The notes: generated by a model from the sequence alone, not told the origin. A DNA stretch of 64,000 bases from Isosphaera pallida ATCC 43644 (GCF_000186345.1 NC_014962.1:1426001-1490000), one strand, 5' to 3'. Counted from the stretch's first letter, positions 46,101 through 56,300 are shown. Numbers and translations: made by a program.

Positions 46101-48723
46101 GCCAGTCCTGGGTCAACAGTACGGCCAAGAGTTGGAGTCCGGACGTCTGCGGGTGGTTCAGGAGGATGGCTCCTTTTGGCTGACCTATTTTGAACACCGC
46201 TTCCCCCTGGCGCCACAGACCTACCCGCTGATCCTCTCGCTGAAAGTACCCTGGCTGGTGGATCGTTTGGGTGAGGATCACGACCACGTCTGCGAATATC
46301 GCAGCATCCTCACCGCCCTAGGGCATCTGCCGCCGCGTTGGGGACTGACCCCGGAGAAGCAGGCCGACCGCGACCGCGAAGTGGGGATCATCAAGCGGCG
46401 GATCGCCAGCCTCACGGCCGAGTGCCCCGAAGTCAAACAAGCCATCGAGGCCGCCGTGGCCGAAGTCAACGGCACGCCAGCCCGCCCCGAGTCGTTCGAC
46501 CTGTTGGACCGCCTCATCAGTCTGCAATCCTACCGCCCTGCCTTCTGGCGGGTAGCGACCGACGAAATCAACTACCGCCGCTTTTTCGACGTCAACGACT
46601 TGGCCGCCATCCGTCCCGAAAACCCCCGGGTCTTCGACGCAACCCACCGGGTCTTCCTTGACCTGCTCGCCCGTGGAGTTGCTCAGGGGGTCCGGATCGA
46701 CCACCCCGACGGCCTCTGGAACCCTACCGGCTACTTCCGCCGCCTTCAAATCGCCTTCGTCGCGGCCAAAATCCAACGACTGCCCAATCCCCCCCCCCAG
46801 CGTCCCGGCGTACCGCTCAACGTCGAGATCGCCGAAGCCTTCGAGCGCCTCCGCGCAGAGGGGGATGAACGCCCAATCCGACCCCTCTATGTCGTGGCCG
46901 AGAAAATCCTCGGCGAGGATGAACCACTCCCCAGAGAATGGGCCATCGACGGCACCACCGGCTACGACTTCGTCAACGACCTCAATGGTCTGTTCGTGGC
47001 CTCCGAACACGAAGCCCGCTTCGACGGCATCTTCAGTCGATTTATCGGAGTCCCCATGGACTTTGATGAACTTGTACGCGAGTGTAAGCATTTTATTATG
47101 AGAACTTCGATCGCCAGCGAAGTCAACTCGCTGTCGCATCAGCTGGAGCGGATTTCGGAGCGGAACCGTCACTACCGGGACTACACGCTCAACACGATTC
47201 GGGTGGCGTTGCGCGAGTTCATCGCCCGGTTGAGTGTGTATCGCACCTACACCACACCCGAGGGCAAGGTGTCGGATCGAGATCGGGGGTTTGTGGAGGC
47301 GGCGATCCTCCAGGCCAAGCGGGACAAGCCGTCGTTGCCGCCGGACTTGTTCGACTTCATCCGCGACACGGTGCTGCTGGCCAACCTCGACCGGTTCGCC
47401 CCATCGGACCGGGCCGAGGTCCAGCTTTGGGTCTTGAGGCTGCAACAGGTTACCGGGCCGATCACGGCCAAAGGGATTGAGGACACGGCATTTTATGTCT
47501 ATAACCGGTTTATTTCGCTCAATGAGGTCGGTGGGCATCCGCATCGCTTTGGCCTGAGTATTGCTGAGTTCCACCGCCGCAACCAGACGCGGCTCCACGA
47601 CTGGCCCCTGGCGATGATTGGCACCTCGACCCACGACACCAAGAGGGCCGAGGATGTCCGCGCCCGGCTCAATGTCCTTTCCGAATTGCCGGAGGAGTGG
47701 GAGAAGGCAGTCGAGTCCTGGAGGGCAATCAACCAGCCTACCCGCTTGCGTCACGGCGGCGACGACCTGATCTCCGCCGGCGACGAATACCTGCTGTATC
47801 AAACGCTCGTTGGGTCCTGGCCGGGTGGACGGGTCCGGGGCGAGGCTCTGGCCCGATATCGTCAACGCATCGAAGCCTACATGGACAAGGCGATCAAGGA
47901 AGCCAAGCGCCGTACCAGCTGGCTTAACCCAGTGGCCGCCTACGACCAAGCGGTGAGCCGTTTCGTCGGTGACCTGCTGGCCGACCAGCCCGACAACCCC
48001 TTCCTGGATGCCTTCGTTCCGTTTGCCGATCGGATCATGCGGTGGGGACGGTTCAACTCGCTGGCGCAGGTGGTTCTCAAACTCACCTCGCCGGGCGTCC
48101 CTGACACCTACCAAGGGACTGAGGTTTGGGATGACAGCCTGGTTGATCCCGACAACCGCCGCGCGGTCGATTATCACCACCTGCAGCGGCAATTGGCCGA
48201 AATTCGCAGCCTGGAGGCCGACCCCAACCCGCAACGGCTGATCCAGGCGATTTCCAGCTGGCTCGACGCCGGCGACCCACGGCTCAAACTCTTCATCACC
48301 TCCCGATTGCTTCACCTTCGTCAGCAGTTCCGCGGACTCAACGCATTCGACTATCGACCGCTGCAACCTGATCATCCCCTTGGCCGCCTTGTCTGCGCGT
48401 TTCGCCGCGTCGGGCCGGGGACTGAACTGCTCACCGCTGCCTGCATCCGCCCGGTTGCCGCCACCCGGCGACTCGGCGTGGAGACCGCGCCCGTCGGAAC
48501 TCAGGTTTGGAGCGATCTGACGTTGGACCTTGACACGCCTGCTCCGTCCCGATGGCGTGATCTCATCACGGGGCGCGTCCTCCATGCGGAGCTCGCGCCA
48601 AGCTCGACCCAGGCCGGATCGCGAAATCCCAGCGAACCGCGGGTCCGACTCCGAGCGGCCGACCTTTTTGCCGTCTTGCACGTGGCGGTGCTGCAGGCGG
48701 AGTCGTCGAAGTCGGAGGAATAA
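43195..48723 (+). CDS. treY: GH57 glycosidase - maltooligosyltrehalose synthase (TreY) fusion
   Basis: The uninterrupted 1842-residue frame joins two enzymes. Residues 1 to about 825 are a GH57 / DUF3536 glycosidase: HGHFYQPPRENPW start, GMWLAETAVD with the catalytic Glu, and TDGESYGHHHPHGD with the acid Asp. From about 835 to the end it is TreY (GH13): TPISTYRLQLRREFPF, VYASPILQARPGSPHGYDV, DVVPNHMAV, RIDHPDGL (nucleophile), VVAEKIL (acid) and TSTHDTKR. The GH57 half may trim or debranch glucan, and TreY converts the end to maltooligosyl-trehalose, which TreZ then cleaves. The frame overlaps treZ by 4 bases. I see no frameshift or stop between the domains, so it is likely one polypeptide. 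The GH57 specificity is not certain. Confidence 0.93.
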   Translation: MKFICIHGHFYQPPRENPWLEQVELQDSAYPFHDWNERITAECYAPNAVARMIGPDGRIDRLVNNYARISFNFGPTLLSWLEQKRPDVYERILEADQKGAERFGGHGPALAQNYNHIIMPLADHADKVTQVLWGVRDFRRRFGRDPEGMWLAETAVDRQTLEVLVDHGIKFTILAPNQAAQARPVGSSHWNDVSGGRIDPTRAYLQRLSSGRSIALFFYDGPVSQAVAFEKLLMKGEFLAGRLLSTLRSDHPEGQLVHIATDGESYGHHHPHGDMALAYALEVIESTPEVRLTNYGEFLELHPPSWEVEIYDNSSWSCVHGVERWRSHCGCNTGRPGWRQDWRGPLREALDHLRNRARDVAQRHGGPLFRDLTAAFHDSLDLVHDRSEANQIAFLERHAAVPLNPQTITTALSVLEMLYQTQLMYTSCGWFFDEISGLETVQILMYAGRVAELAQEIGGEPIDGPFLECLERAPSNLPHLHPHGRAVYEKHVLPARVSLASLAAHYAISALFENYSDAVHLFSYEIQRDSGETHEAGRLKLGLGRATVTSRATRNARCFAYAALYFGDHNLLAGVVESPSVETFQSWTEELVAAFNAADTPQVIRLIDRFFGEPIYTIQSLYRDEQRKILKRLIRPELATAAGQYQTLYEQHLPLMRFLKQLAVPLPKPLTATAEVLFNTDLRWAMEDDEPDFDYILNRVREASEWGVTLDRQELSHKFSRMLARAADRLQEQPESLEALEVLAGGLRLLPELGLEPTLWKPQNVFFDLASTLFPTQLDRAAAGSDSAREWIDTFFEVGDRLGINTDALKERRRMSESERPTVLGVLRDLLRDRDTPISTYRLQLRREFPFSAAEEIVPYLADLGISHVYASPILQARPGSPHGYDVCDHDRINPELGGEEGLERLASTLRRHGLGLILDVVPNHMAVSHNSNRWWADVLEHGASSRYAETFDIDWEPVNPSLTHQVLLPVLGQQYGQELESGRLRVVQEDGSFWLTYFEHRFPLAPQTYPLILSLKVPWLVDRLGEDHDHVCEYRSILTALGHLPPRWGLTPEKQADRDREVGIIKRRIASLTAECPEVKQAIEAAVAEVNGTPARPESFDLLDRLISLQSYRPAFWRVATDEINYRRFFDVNDLAAIRPENPRVFDATHRVFLDLLARGVAQGVRIDHPDGLWNPTGYFRRLQIAFVAAKIQRLPNPPPQRPGVPLNVEIAEAFERLRAEGDERPIRPLYVVAEKILGEDEPLPREWAIDGTTGYDFVNDLNGLFVASEHEARFDGIFSRFIGVPMDFDELVRECKHFIMRTSIASEVNSLSHQLERISERNRHYRDYTLNTIRVALREFIARLSVYRTYTTPEGKVSDRDRGFVEAAILQAKRDKPSLPPDLFDFIRDTVLLANLDRFAPSDRAEVQLWVLRLQQVTGPITAKGIEDTAFYVYNRFISLNEVGGHPHRFGLSIAEFHRRNQTRLHDWPLAMIGTSTHDTKRAEDVRARLNVLSELPEEWEKAVESWRAINQPTRLRHGGDDLISAGDEYLLYQTLVGSWPGGRVRGEALARYRQRIEAYMDKAIKEAKRRTSWLNPVAAYDQAVSRFVGDLLADQPDNPFLDAFVPFADRIMRWGRFNSLAQVVLKLTSPGVPDTYQGTEVWDDSLVDPDNRRAVDYHHLQRQLAEIRSLEADPNPQRLIQAISSWLDAGDPRLKLFITSRLLHLRQQFRGLNAFDYRPLQPDHPLGRLVCAFRRVGPGTELLTAACIRPVAATRRLGVETAPVGTQVWSDLTLDLDTPAPSRWRDLITGRVLHAELAPSSTQAGSRNPSEPRVRLRAADLFAVLHVAVLQAESSKSEE

Positions 48724-48800
48724 CGTCGATTGGGCCAAGTCCATCATCCGTTCCCAACCCTGTTCGTGACCTTCGAAGTTCCTACGTCGGAACGCCTCTC

Positions 48801-49346
48801 ATGGCGATTGCGATTGACGAACTGCACGACCTGATTGATCGAACGCTGGAGCCTTGGTCGTTCCGGCTCGAGACCGGCGAGGATTACAAGACGCCGCCGT
48901 TAGACGTGCGACGCTACCATCACCGAGCGGTTCGAATCAGTTGGGTGCCCTGGTTAGGACGAGGGCGTTCAGTAGTGGCGCTGATTCGCCAACCGCCCGA
49001 CCTCAAGGCCGAACCAAGGGACCATCATCGTTTGCTGGAACGTGTGGCCCGCGCAGTGACGACACGTTTCCCTCCCTCGATGGGATCGGTTGTCGGTTTG
49101 GTCGTGATCGTGTTGACCGCCGAACCGATCGCTCCCGATGAGGAGGACCAGCTCAAGGAGGTTCGCTTGGATCTGCCACGCAGCCGGGTCGTGCCGTTGG
49201 GGTTGATCCGGCTCAACCTCGTTCAAGAGGCGATGGCCACGGCTCACCGCGACGGCCCCGCGGGGCTTTTTCCCGAAGCCGGCGCGTTGGCCGAAGCGTT
49301 CTCGCGGCGGTTTGGTCGCTTTTTAGGTCGCCTTCCTTTAGAATGA
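48801..49346 (+). CDS. Hypothetical protein
   Basis: The 181-residue protein is not recognised. It has no signal peptide; the centre (about residues 95-112) is hydrophobic and strand-like (GSVVGLVVIVLTAEPIA), and the ends are polar and helical. It starts 77 bases after the trehalose fusion gene, so co-transcription is possible. The start ATG has no notable ribosome binding site. Confidence 0.6.
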   Translation: MAIAIDELHDLIDRTLEPWSFRLETGEDYKTPPLDVRRYHHRAVRISWVPWLGRGRSVVALIRQPPDLKAEPRDHHRLLERVARAVTTRFPPSMGSVVGLVVIVLTAEPIAPDEEDQLKEVRLDLPRSRVVPLGLIRLNLVQEAMATAHRDGPAGLFPEAGALAEAFSRRFGRFLGRLPLE

Positions 49347-49546
49347 CCGACCCGAGCAAGTCGGTACGCCTGGGACCAACGAACTTCCGCCGGGCTCCGG
49401 CTTTCCAACGGAGAGGGAATCGGCTAGGATTAGTGAGACCAAGTCCGAGTGCGTATTGATCCCGCGCGAACCTTTGCGTTTGCAATCGGGTCCAACTAGG
49501 ACCAAGCGGGTTCAACGCGGTGGATCGGTCCGAGGTCTGGTTCCAG

Positions 49547-49630
49547 GGCCTTGTGGCGGAACTGGCAGACGCGCTGGATTTAGGTTCCAGTGCCCGAAAG
49601 GGCGTGGGGGTTCGACTCCCCCCGAGGCCA
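49547..49630 (+). tRNA. tRNA-Leu (anticodon TAG)
   Basis: The 84 bases fold as a class II tRNA: acceptor GGCCTTG with CGAGGCC (one G-U), anticodon stem CTGGA with TCCAG around TTTAGGT giving the anticodon TAG, a long variable arm (CCC-GAAA-GGG) and a T arm GGGGG-TTCGACT-CCCCC. The discriminator is A at 49630. CCA is not encoded. It reads codons CUN. Confidence 0.95.
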
Positions 49631-49785
49631 TCGACGAATCCGCTTGCATGAATCAGCGTGGTGCGGGAACACCTTTGATCCAGAGTGTGCCCCGAGGTTG
49701 TGGATCTGGCGAGTGAGCCGGTCGGTCTGTCCATCAACCGAGTTTTCCCTGACAACGCCTTCCCATCGTGGAACGAGACGAGACG

Positions 49786-51255
49786 ATGAGCCAGGCCAAA
49801 ACCGGGTTTCTTGGGCCGTTGGAGGCGGTGGATTCCTGCTGTTGGCGCATCCCCAAAACTTATCGTGCCGACATGCGGGTGGAGGGATTGATCTTCGCTG
49901 ATGCAGACATGATTGGTCAGATTCGCCAAGACCAGGGTCTCGAACAGGTGGTCAACGTCGCCACGCTGCCGGGGATTCAGAAGGCCAGTTTGGCGATGCC
50001 GGACATTCATTCCGGCTACGGCTTCGCCATTGGCGGGGTTGCGGCCACCGACCCGGAGCAGGGAGGGGTGATCTCGCCCGGTGGCGTCGGCTACGACATC
50101 AACTGCGGCGTCCGTCTGTTGCGTTCCAACCTGACCTGGGATGAACTCAAACCCCGCATCCGGGACCTGGTGGACAAGCTGTTCGAACATGTGCCCACCG
50201 GCGTGGGTCAGAGCGGTAAATATCTGTTCGACAAGCCCAAGCTCAAGAAGCTCATGGAGCAAGGCTCGAAGTATGTGGTCGATAAGGGCTTCGGCGTGGC
50301 CCGCGACCTGGATTTCACCGAGGCCGGCGGTTGTCTCGACGACGCCGACCCCGACCGGGTTTCCGACCGCGCCTACACCCGAGGTTACGACCAGTGCGGC
50401 ACCCTCGGCTCGGGCAACCACTTCCTGGAAGTTCAAGTCATCGACCGCATCCTCGACCCCGAAGCTGCCGAAGTCATGGGTCTGGCCGAAGGGATGGTTA
50501 CTGTCTTGATCCACTCCGGCTCGCGCGGCCTGGGCTACCAGGTTTGCGACGACCACCTGGCGATGTTCCGCGACGCTCCCAAACGCTACGGCTTCACCTT
50601 GCCCGACCCTCAATTGGCGTGCGCTCCGATCCAAAGTCCCGAAGGCCAAGCCTATCTGGGCGCGATGCGGGCGGCGGCCAATTACGCCTGGTGTAATCGC
50701 CAGTTGTTGACCCATCAGGCCCGCGAAGTGTTTCGGATGGTCTTTGGAAAACGCTGGGAGTCGCTGGGTCTGGACCTAGTGTACGACGTGGCGCACAACA
50801 TTGCCAAGTTCGAGCGTCACCACGTCAATGGCGTCGAGAAACTGGTTTGCGTCCACCGCAAGGGGGCGACCCGCGCCTTTCCACCGGGTCACCCAGAGGT
50901 TCCCCCACCCTACCAGGCGATTGGTCAGCCGGTCATCATCCCCGGTAGCATGGGAACCGCCTCGTGGGTTCTGGCCGGTCAAGCTGGTAGCATGACCCGC
51001 TCGTTTGGCACGAGTTGCCACGGCGCGGGCCGAGTCATGTCCCGCACCAAGGCGGTGCGATTGGCCGCTGGCCGCCGGATCGACCAAGAACTCGACGCCC
51101 AGGGAATCATCGTCCGCGCCCGCGGCCACAAAGGACTCGCTGAGGAGCAACCCGCGGCTTACAAGGATGTCGATCAGGTGGTCAATGTGGTGGATCACGT
51201 CGGGATTTCCAAGAAAGTCGCTCGGTTGCGTCCCGTGGGGGTCATTAAGGGGTGA
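49786..51255 (+). CDS. rtcB: RNA-splicing ligase RtcB
   Basis: The 489-residue protein is RtcB, a GTP-dependent RNA ligase joining 2',3'-cyclic phosphate (or 3'-phosphate) and 5'-OH ends. The signatures are DINCGVRLL with the metal-binding cysteine, GSGNHFLEVQ with a histidine, IHSGSRGLGYQV, and SCHGAGRVMSR with the guanylated histidine. It is typical length. I use the ATG at 49786; a GTG at 49768 in the same frame is an alternative. It sits between tRNA-Leu and tRNA-Gln on the same strand, a neat context for tRNA repair, but no archease gene is adjacent. Confidence 0.95.
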   Translation: MSQAKTGFLGPLEAVDSCCWRIPKTYRADMRVEGLIFADADMIGQIRQDQGLEQVVNVATLPGIQKASLAMPDIHSGYGFAIGGVAATDPEQGGVISPGGVGYDINCGVRLLRSNLTWDELKPRIRDLVDKLFEHVPTGVGQSGKYLFDKPKLKKLMEQGSKYVVDKGFGVARDLDFTEAGGCLDDADPDRVSDRAYTRGYDQCGTLGSGNHFLEVQVIDRILDPEAAEVMGLAEGMVTVLIHSGSRGLGYQVCDDHLAMFRDAPKRYGFTLPDPQLACAPIQSPEGQAYLGAMRAAANYAWCNRQLLTHQAREVFRMVFGKRWESLGLDLVYDVAHNIAKFERHHVNGVEKLVCVHRKGATRAFPPGHPEVPPPYQAIGQPVIIPGSMGTASWVLAGQAGSMTRSFGTSCHGAGRVMSRTKAVRLAAGRRIDQELDAQGIIVRARGHKGLAEEQPAAYKDVDQVVNVVDHVGISKKVARLRPVGVIKG

Positions 51256-51393
51256 GGAACCCGTCTCTTCTCCGGCCAAGCGTCAACCGTTGCGTCGCCG
51301 CGGGTCCCCGATGGTGAAGCGATCGCGCCGAAACGGCCCTTGCCGATCCGTGGCCGTTCTCTAAAATAGTTACGTCAATGGGCTCGACTTGTT

Positions 51394-51464
51394 TGGGGAA
51401 TGGTGTAACGGTAGCACGCTTGACTCTGGATCAAGTAGTCTAGGTTCGAATCCTAGTTCCCCAG
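51394..51464 (+). tRNA. tRNA-Gln (anticodon CTG)
   Basis: The 71-base sequence has acceptor TGGGGAA pairing with TTCCCCA, anticodon stem CTTGA with TCAAG around CTCTGGA giving CTG, and T arm CTAGG-TTCGAAT-CCTAG. Discriminator G is 51464 and CCA is not encoded. The D arm (GTGTAACGGTAGCAC) is complete. It reads CAG. Confidence 0.93.
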
Positions 51465-52140
51465 TTCGTGGCTCAGGCTCAACCCAACCTGAGAAGCTAA
51501 TTGCATCCTCCTTCGGTCGTTTCCATTCTGAATTAACAAGCCTCTTTATATCTCTTCTCACTTATCCCCAAACCGCCGTGAGTAGTCCTGGGATGCTGGT
51601 GCTCGACCACCCTTCCGTTGAAAACAGGAGGTCGCTCTTCTCGAACTCCACCTTGAGGGCCAAAGTTTGCCTTTCGTGGGCTCATCTCATCGATTCAACC
51701 AAGGTCAGAGAGGATCAGGTCACCAGCTGTTGGGAAATCGAATTTGCCCACTGTTCTGGATGCGGACAATCCGGGTGATTCCCGACAGGCGAAGGCGAAG
51801 GAAGGTGAAGGTTTTCCGCTTGCACTCCTCTCGGATGACACATCCGTTATCTAGAAAACCGTCTCAAAGGTTCAGAAGCACTCGACTCACTATGAACCCT
51901 TCGTTCCATTCTCTTTGACGCGCGGTCACGTGGAAGGACCAGGTTCAATCCGTGCTGGACCATAAGAGTCTATCAGTTGAGCTAGAAAATCGGACTTGGG
52001 AATCTTTTTTGGGATTTGAGTTTTCGAATTCAGGTGGAGTTCCTTGGCGTGTTACACTGTCGGCGATGGACATTTCTTGGTTCGCATCAAGCCGCTACGG
52101 AGGGTTTGGATCCTCCAACCATGTCGAGGAACTGCGTCTT
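51465..52140. other. AT-richer region downstream of tRNA-Gln
   Basis: The region has visibly lower GC than its flanks and no supported gene. At about 51955-51992 the minus strand reads TAGCTCAACTGATAGACTC, which resembles a tRNA D arm, but no acceptor or anticodon arm can be completed. It may be a decayed sequence or an old insertion next to the tRNA gene. The promoter of the aminotransferase gene presumably lies near its right end. Confidence 0.35.
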
Positions 52141-53256
52141 ATGGTGGGTCGATGGATCGCCTCGCGGATGAGTCGGATCGAGGCGTCGGGCATTCGCAAG
52201 GCGTTCGAGTTGGCCCAGGGTCTCGCCGACCCGATCGATCTGTCGATCGGTTTGCCCGATTTCGACGCCCCCGAAGAGGCCAAGGAGGCGGCGATCCGCG
52301 CGGTGCGGGAAGGCCACAGCCGCTACACGCTCACCCAGGGCTTGCCCGAGTTGCGGGAACGGCTGCGTGAGGAGGTGCGGACCCGGTTGGGTCAGCCCGA
52401 GCGGGAGTTGATGGTCACCTCTGGAAGCGCCGGCGGCTTGACGTTAGCGCTGTGCGCCACCGTTGAACCGGGTGATGAGGTCATCATTCCCGATCCCTAC
52501 TTCGTCATGTACGTCAATCTCGTGCATCTTGCGGGTGGGACACCTATTTTTGTGGATACCTACCCCGATTTCCGACTCGACCCTGATCGAATCCAGGCTG
52601 CGCTGACGCCTCGAACCAAGTGCCTCATTCTCAACTCGCCCAACAATCCCACGGGGGTGGTGGCTGGAGCCGAGGAACTGCGGGCGATCGTGGACCGCTG
52701 CCGCAAGGCGGGGGTGCTGGTGCTAAGTGACGAGGTGTATCGCTCGTTCTGTTTTGATGGTCCCTGCGTCTCGCCGGCGGAGTTCGACCCCAACGTTCTG
52801 GTGATCGACGGCTTTTCCAAAAGTCACGGCATGACCGGCTGGAGGTTGGGCTTCGCACACGGTCCCGCGGCTCTGATCGCCGAGATGGCCAAACTCCAAC
52901 AGTTCACGTTCATCTGCGCGCCGAGTTTGGTTCAACACGCTGGTTTGGCCGCGCTTGAAGCTGACCTGTCAGCTCACCTCGCCACCTCCAAGGCGCGACG
53001 CGACCGCGTCGTGGCGGCGTTGTCCCATGACTACGAGTTGACGCCCCCCGGTGGAGCGTTCTACGCCTTTCCTAAGATTCCCAGTCGGTTCGCTTCGGCC
53101 ACGGAGTTCGCCGCCGAAGCAGTTCGCCACCGCCTGTTGATCATTCCTGGTTCGGTGTTCAGCCGTCGCGACACCCACTTCCGGCTCTCGCATGCCGTCC
53201 CAACCGAACGCTTGGAGCGGGGTCTGGAGGTTCTTCGTTGTTTAGCGCGGGCGTGA
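52141..53256 (+). CDS. PLP-dependent aminotransferase (class I/II)
   Basis: The 371-residue protein is a fold type I aminotransferase. The family start SRIEASGIRKAFELA, the DLSIGLPDFDAP segment, NSPNNPTG, the strand VLSDEVYRSF and the PLP lysine in IDGFSKSHGMTGWRLGF (near residue 223) are all visible, and the end has FRLSHAV. It transfers an amino group between amino acids and 2-oxo acids; substrate class cannot be read. The ATG 52141 is preceded by GAGGA and fits the family N-terminus; 52168 is the next best. The longer frame to 51952 is AT-richer and not like the family. Confidence 0.93.
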   Translation: MVGRWIASRMSRIEASGIRKAFELAQGLADPIDLSIGLPDFDAPEEAKEAAIRAVREGHSRYTLTQGLPELRERLREEVRTRLGQPERELMVTSGSAGGLTLALCATVEPGDEVIIPDPYFVMYVNLVHLAGGTPIFVDTYPDFRLDPDRIQAALTPRTKCLILNSPNNPTGVVAGAEELRAIVDRCRKAGVLVLSDEVYRSFCFDGPCVSPAEFDPNVLVIDGFSKSHGMTGWRLGFAHGPAALIAEMAKLQQFTFICAPSLVQHAGLAALEADLSAHLATSKARRDRVVAALSHDYELTPPGGAFYAFPKIPSRFASATEFAAEAVRHRLLIIPGSVFSRRDTHFRLSHAVPTERLERGLEVLRCLARA

Positions 53257-53374
53257 CCGTGTCGCGGTCGTCCCACGCAAAATAAAGACATGCACGATCT
53301 CTCGTAAGCGGATGAGATGAGGGAAGCGGGCTCTCTCGATCGAAAGCTCCAAACGCATCTTGGATCGCCGACTC

Positions 53375-56300
53375 ATGGACAGTTCTGACGTCAATCGTTC
53401 CGGCGAACCGCCTCATAAGCTCCAGGATATGGTCCCGGAAGACGATCCGACCCGCCTGGAACGCAAATTGGAGACCGTGACGGTTGTGACGGAGCGCGCG
53501 GGGCAAAACCTGCCGCATGTGATCCGCTGGGATCGCTTCCGCCTTGAAAAGGTCGAGGGGCTGGCACTAGACGGTTGGGCGATCCGCCATCACGCGGTGG
53601 ACGAAGTCAACAACCAACCATGCAAGGTTTACGATCTGAGTGAACTCAAACGACTGGGTGGCTCTTCGACCTCCAGTTGGGTGGCTCGTTTGACTTTGGC
53701 CGCAAGGTTGGATCATCCTCGCATCCGCAAAGTCTTGGCGTGGGAATGGAACCGAACCCCGCCCTACGTAGCGCTTGCTCAAATTGACGAGGCCAAAACC
53801 GACTCTCTAACCCCTCCCCCCTCGCAGGCGTTCCTGCCCGCGTTCCCTTTTGAAATCAGGTTGGCTCATGCTCGGGGCATCTGCCAAGCATTAGCGGACG
53901 GACACGCCTTGGGACTGACCGTTGGCTCAAACGCCCTCAGACGCCTTTCGCTGCGAACCGGCCGGCTTGACTTCACACGCCTGGATGAGTTCGGCGTCAC
54001 CCGGTCGCGTTGTTCGTTGAACCTCGACGACCTATCGAGGCGCTCCTGCCCACCCGAGGAGACGCTCAACTGGCTTCAACCCATGTTCGACACCGCCGTG
54101 ATCGATCGAGCCGACGCAATCGCTGAGGATCTCCTTGCCTTGGGTGAGTGTCTGTCCGTTTGGCTGCACGATGACAAGGCGGTGTGCGTCATGGCGGCCC
54201 GTCTGGTCCAGAGCGATCCTCATCTGAGGCCGGCAGTGGCGACGGTGGTGGAACTGTTGGAGCAACGTTTAGACGAATATTGGCGCGAACTCGCCGGGCG
54301 GTCCGGTCGTGGCGTCCTGCACGCGAGCACACGCCGACCTTGCACCCACTCTGACTCCATCGCAAGACGCGACCCTTCACGGGTCCGGGGATTCGATGTG
54401 GGGGACACTCTGGGCCGCTACGAGCTGCTTGAACGTTTGGGAAAAGGAGGGATGGGGGTCGTCTTCAAAGCGCGTGATTTAGGGGACGGCTCCATAGTGG
54501 CCCTCAAACTGATTCGTCTCGACTTGGCATATGGCGGGGCGTCGGGCCGCGAATCCTGGGGAGCAATTCGTGCCCGGTTTCGTCGCGAGGCCCGTCTGCT
54601 GGCCGAATGCAATAATCCTCATGTGGCCCGCCTCTTGGAGTTCAACGAAGATCAAGGCTGCGCCTATCTGGCTTTGGAGTTTGTAGATGGCGAGAACCTG
54701 GGAGATCTGATCGAACGCGAAGGACGATTGCCCGAAGCCCTCGCTTTGGAGATTGCTTTGGGAATTACGCGGGGTTTGGAACCAGCTCACCAACGAGGTA
54801 TCATCCATCGCGACCTCAAGCCGGACAATGTGTTGTTGACCCACGCGCAGCCTCGGCAGGTTAAGGTCATCGACTTTGGCCTGGCGCGCCGCGAATGGGA
54901 TGGAGAATCCAATCAACTCACCCTCAGCGGGATGATCGTGGGAACCCCACGATATATGTCTCCTGAACAATGCGACGCCGGGCCGTTGACCGTTCGCTCC
55001 GACGTTTACTCGATCGGTGTGACGCTGTATCAAATGCTGACGGGCCGACCACCGTTCGAATCCGCCTCGTTGGCCGGATTGATCACGCTGCATCGTCAGG
55101 CTGATCCCCCGCCGTTGGAGGAACGCGCGCCGGAGACCAGCGAGGCTACCCGGCGGCTAGTCGCAGCGCTTCTGGCCAAACGACCTGAGGACCGGCCTGC
55201 CGACGCTGGGACGGTCGCCCATCTCATTGAAAGGATTCTCCGGGGTCAAGAGGTCGTCGTTCTCCATCCTCGAATGCCGCAAACCGATCCTCGGAATGTT
55301 GTTTCGGTTCGGTTCACATGGACCCTGAAATCGAACCCACGGGCGCTTTGGCCACTGGTTTCCAACACCGAGCGTCTCAATCGCGCGATTGGTCTGCCAG
55401 CGGTGGAGTTTGGTCCGGTGGGGCGACGCGCTGACGGAAATCCCGCGGGCGTGGGGCAGCGTCCGGCTCAAGCTCGCAAGTTCGGCCTCAACTTACGCTG
55501 GACCGAGACCCCCTTTGAATGGGTTGAAGGGCGGCGAATGGGCGTCCTGCGCGAGTTCGTCTCCGGACCGTTCGTCTGGCTCACCAGCCTGGTCGAACTC
55601 ACCCCAGTCGGCTTGGGGACCGAATTGTCTCACACCATCAGCTACCTTCCGCGAACCCGTCTGGGACGATGGCTTGGACGTTTCGAGGTGAACGTCAACA
55701 CCCGTCGAAACCTCGATCGAGTTTACCGCCGCATCGACGCTGCGCTTCAAGGTGAGTTGGCGAACCAGGATTCCCGGGATCCCTTTGAACCCGTTCAACC
55801 CATGACGACGAAACAACGGGCAGAGTTGGATCGCAGGTTAGATCGTCTGGTCGCTCTGGGGATCAATCCCCGAGTGGTTGAGCGGCTTGGCGAACTGATC
55901 GCTTGGGGATCGGCTCAGGATTTGGCGCGGATTCGTCCCCTAGAATGGGCCGCCCGCGCCCAGCTGCCTCCGGAGGCTGTTCTGATTGCGTGTCTTCACG
56001 GCATCCGACAGGGGATCTTCCAGATGCGTTGGGACGTGATCTGCCCCGTGTGTCGCGTCGCCTCGGAGTCGCGTCAGTCCCTCCGCGATCTTCACGACCG
56101 GGAAACCTGCCCCGCCTGCCGTTCCGAGTTGGCGATCGATTTTTCCTCGAGTGTCGAAATGATCGTCAAGGCGCATCCAGATCTCAGGACCACCGACTCA
56201 GCCACCTACTGTTTGGGCGGTCCCGCCCATTCGCCCCATGTGGTGGCACAGATTCTTCTGGAGCCCAGAGAGTCTTTCGTGCTTGATCTGGACTTGGAAC

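Noticed and set aside
46318-48747. 809-codon minus-strand open frame opposite the TreY domain
   Set aside because: It is antisense to a clearly conserved gene; high GC at third positions keeps the opposite frame open. Its translation has no recognisable motif.
51955-51992. tRNA gene on the minus strand
   Set aside because: Only a D-arm-like piece is present; acceptor and anticodon stems cannot be formed and the T-loop-like sequence nearby is on the other strand.
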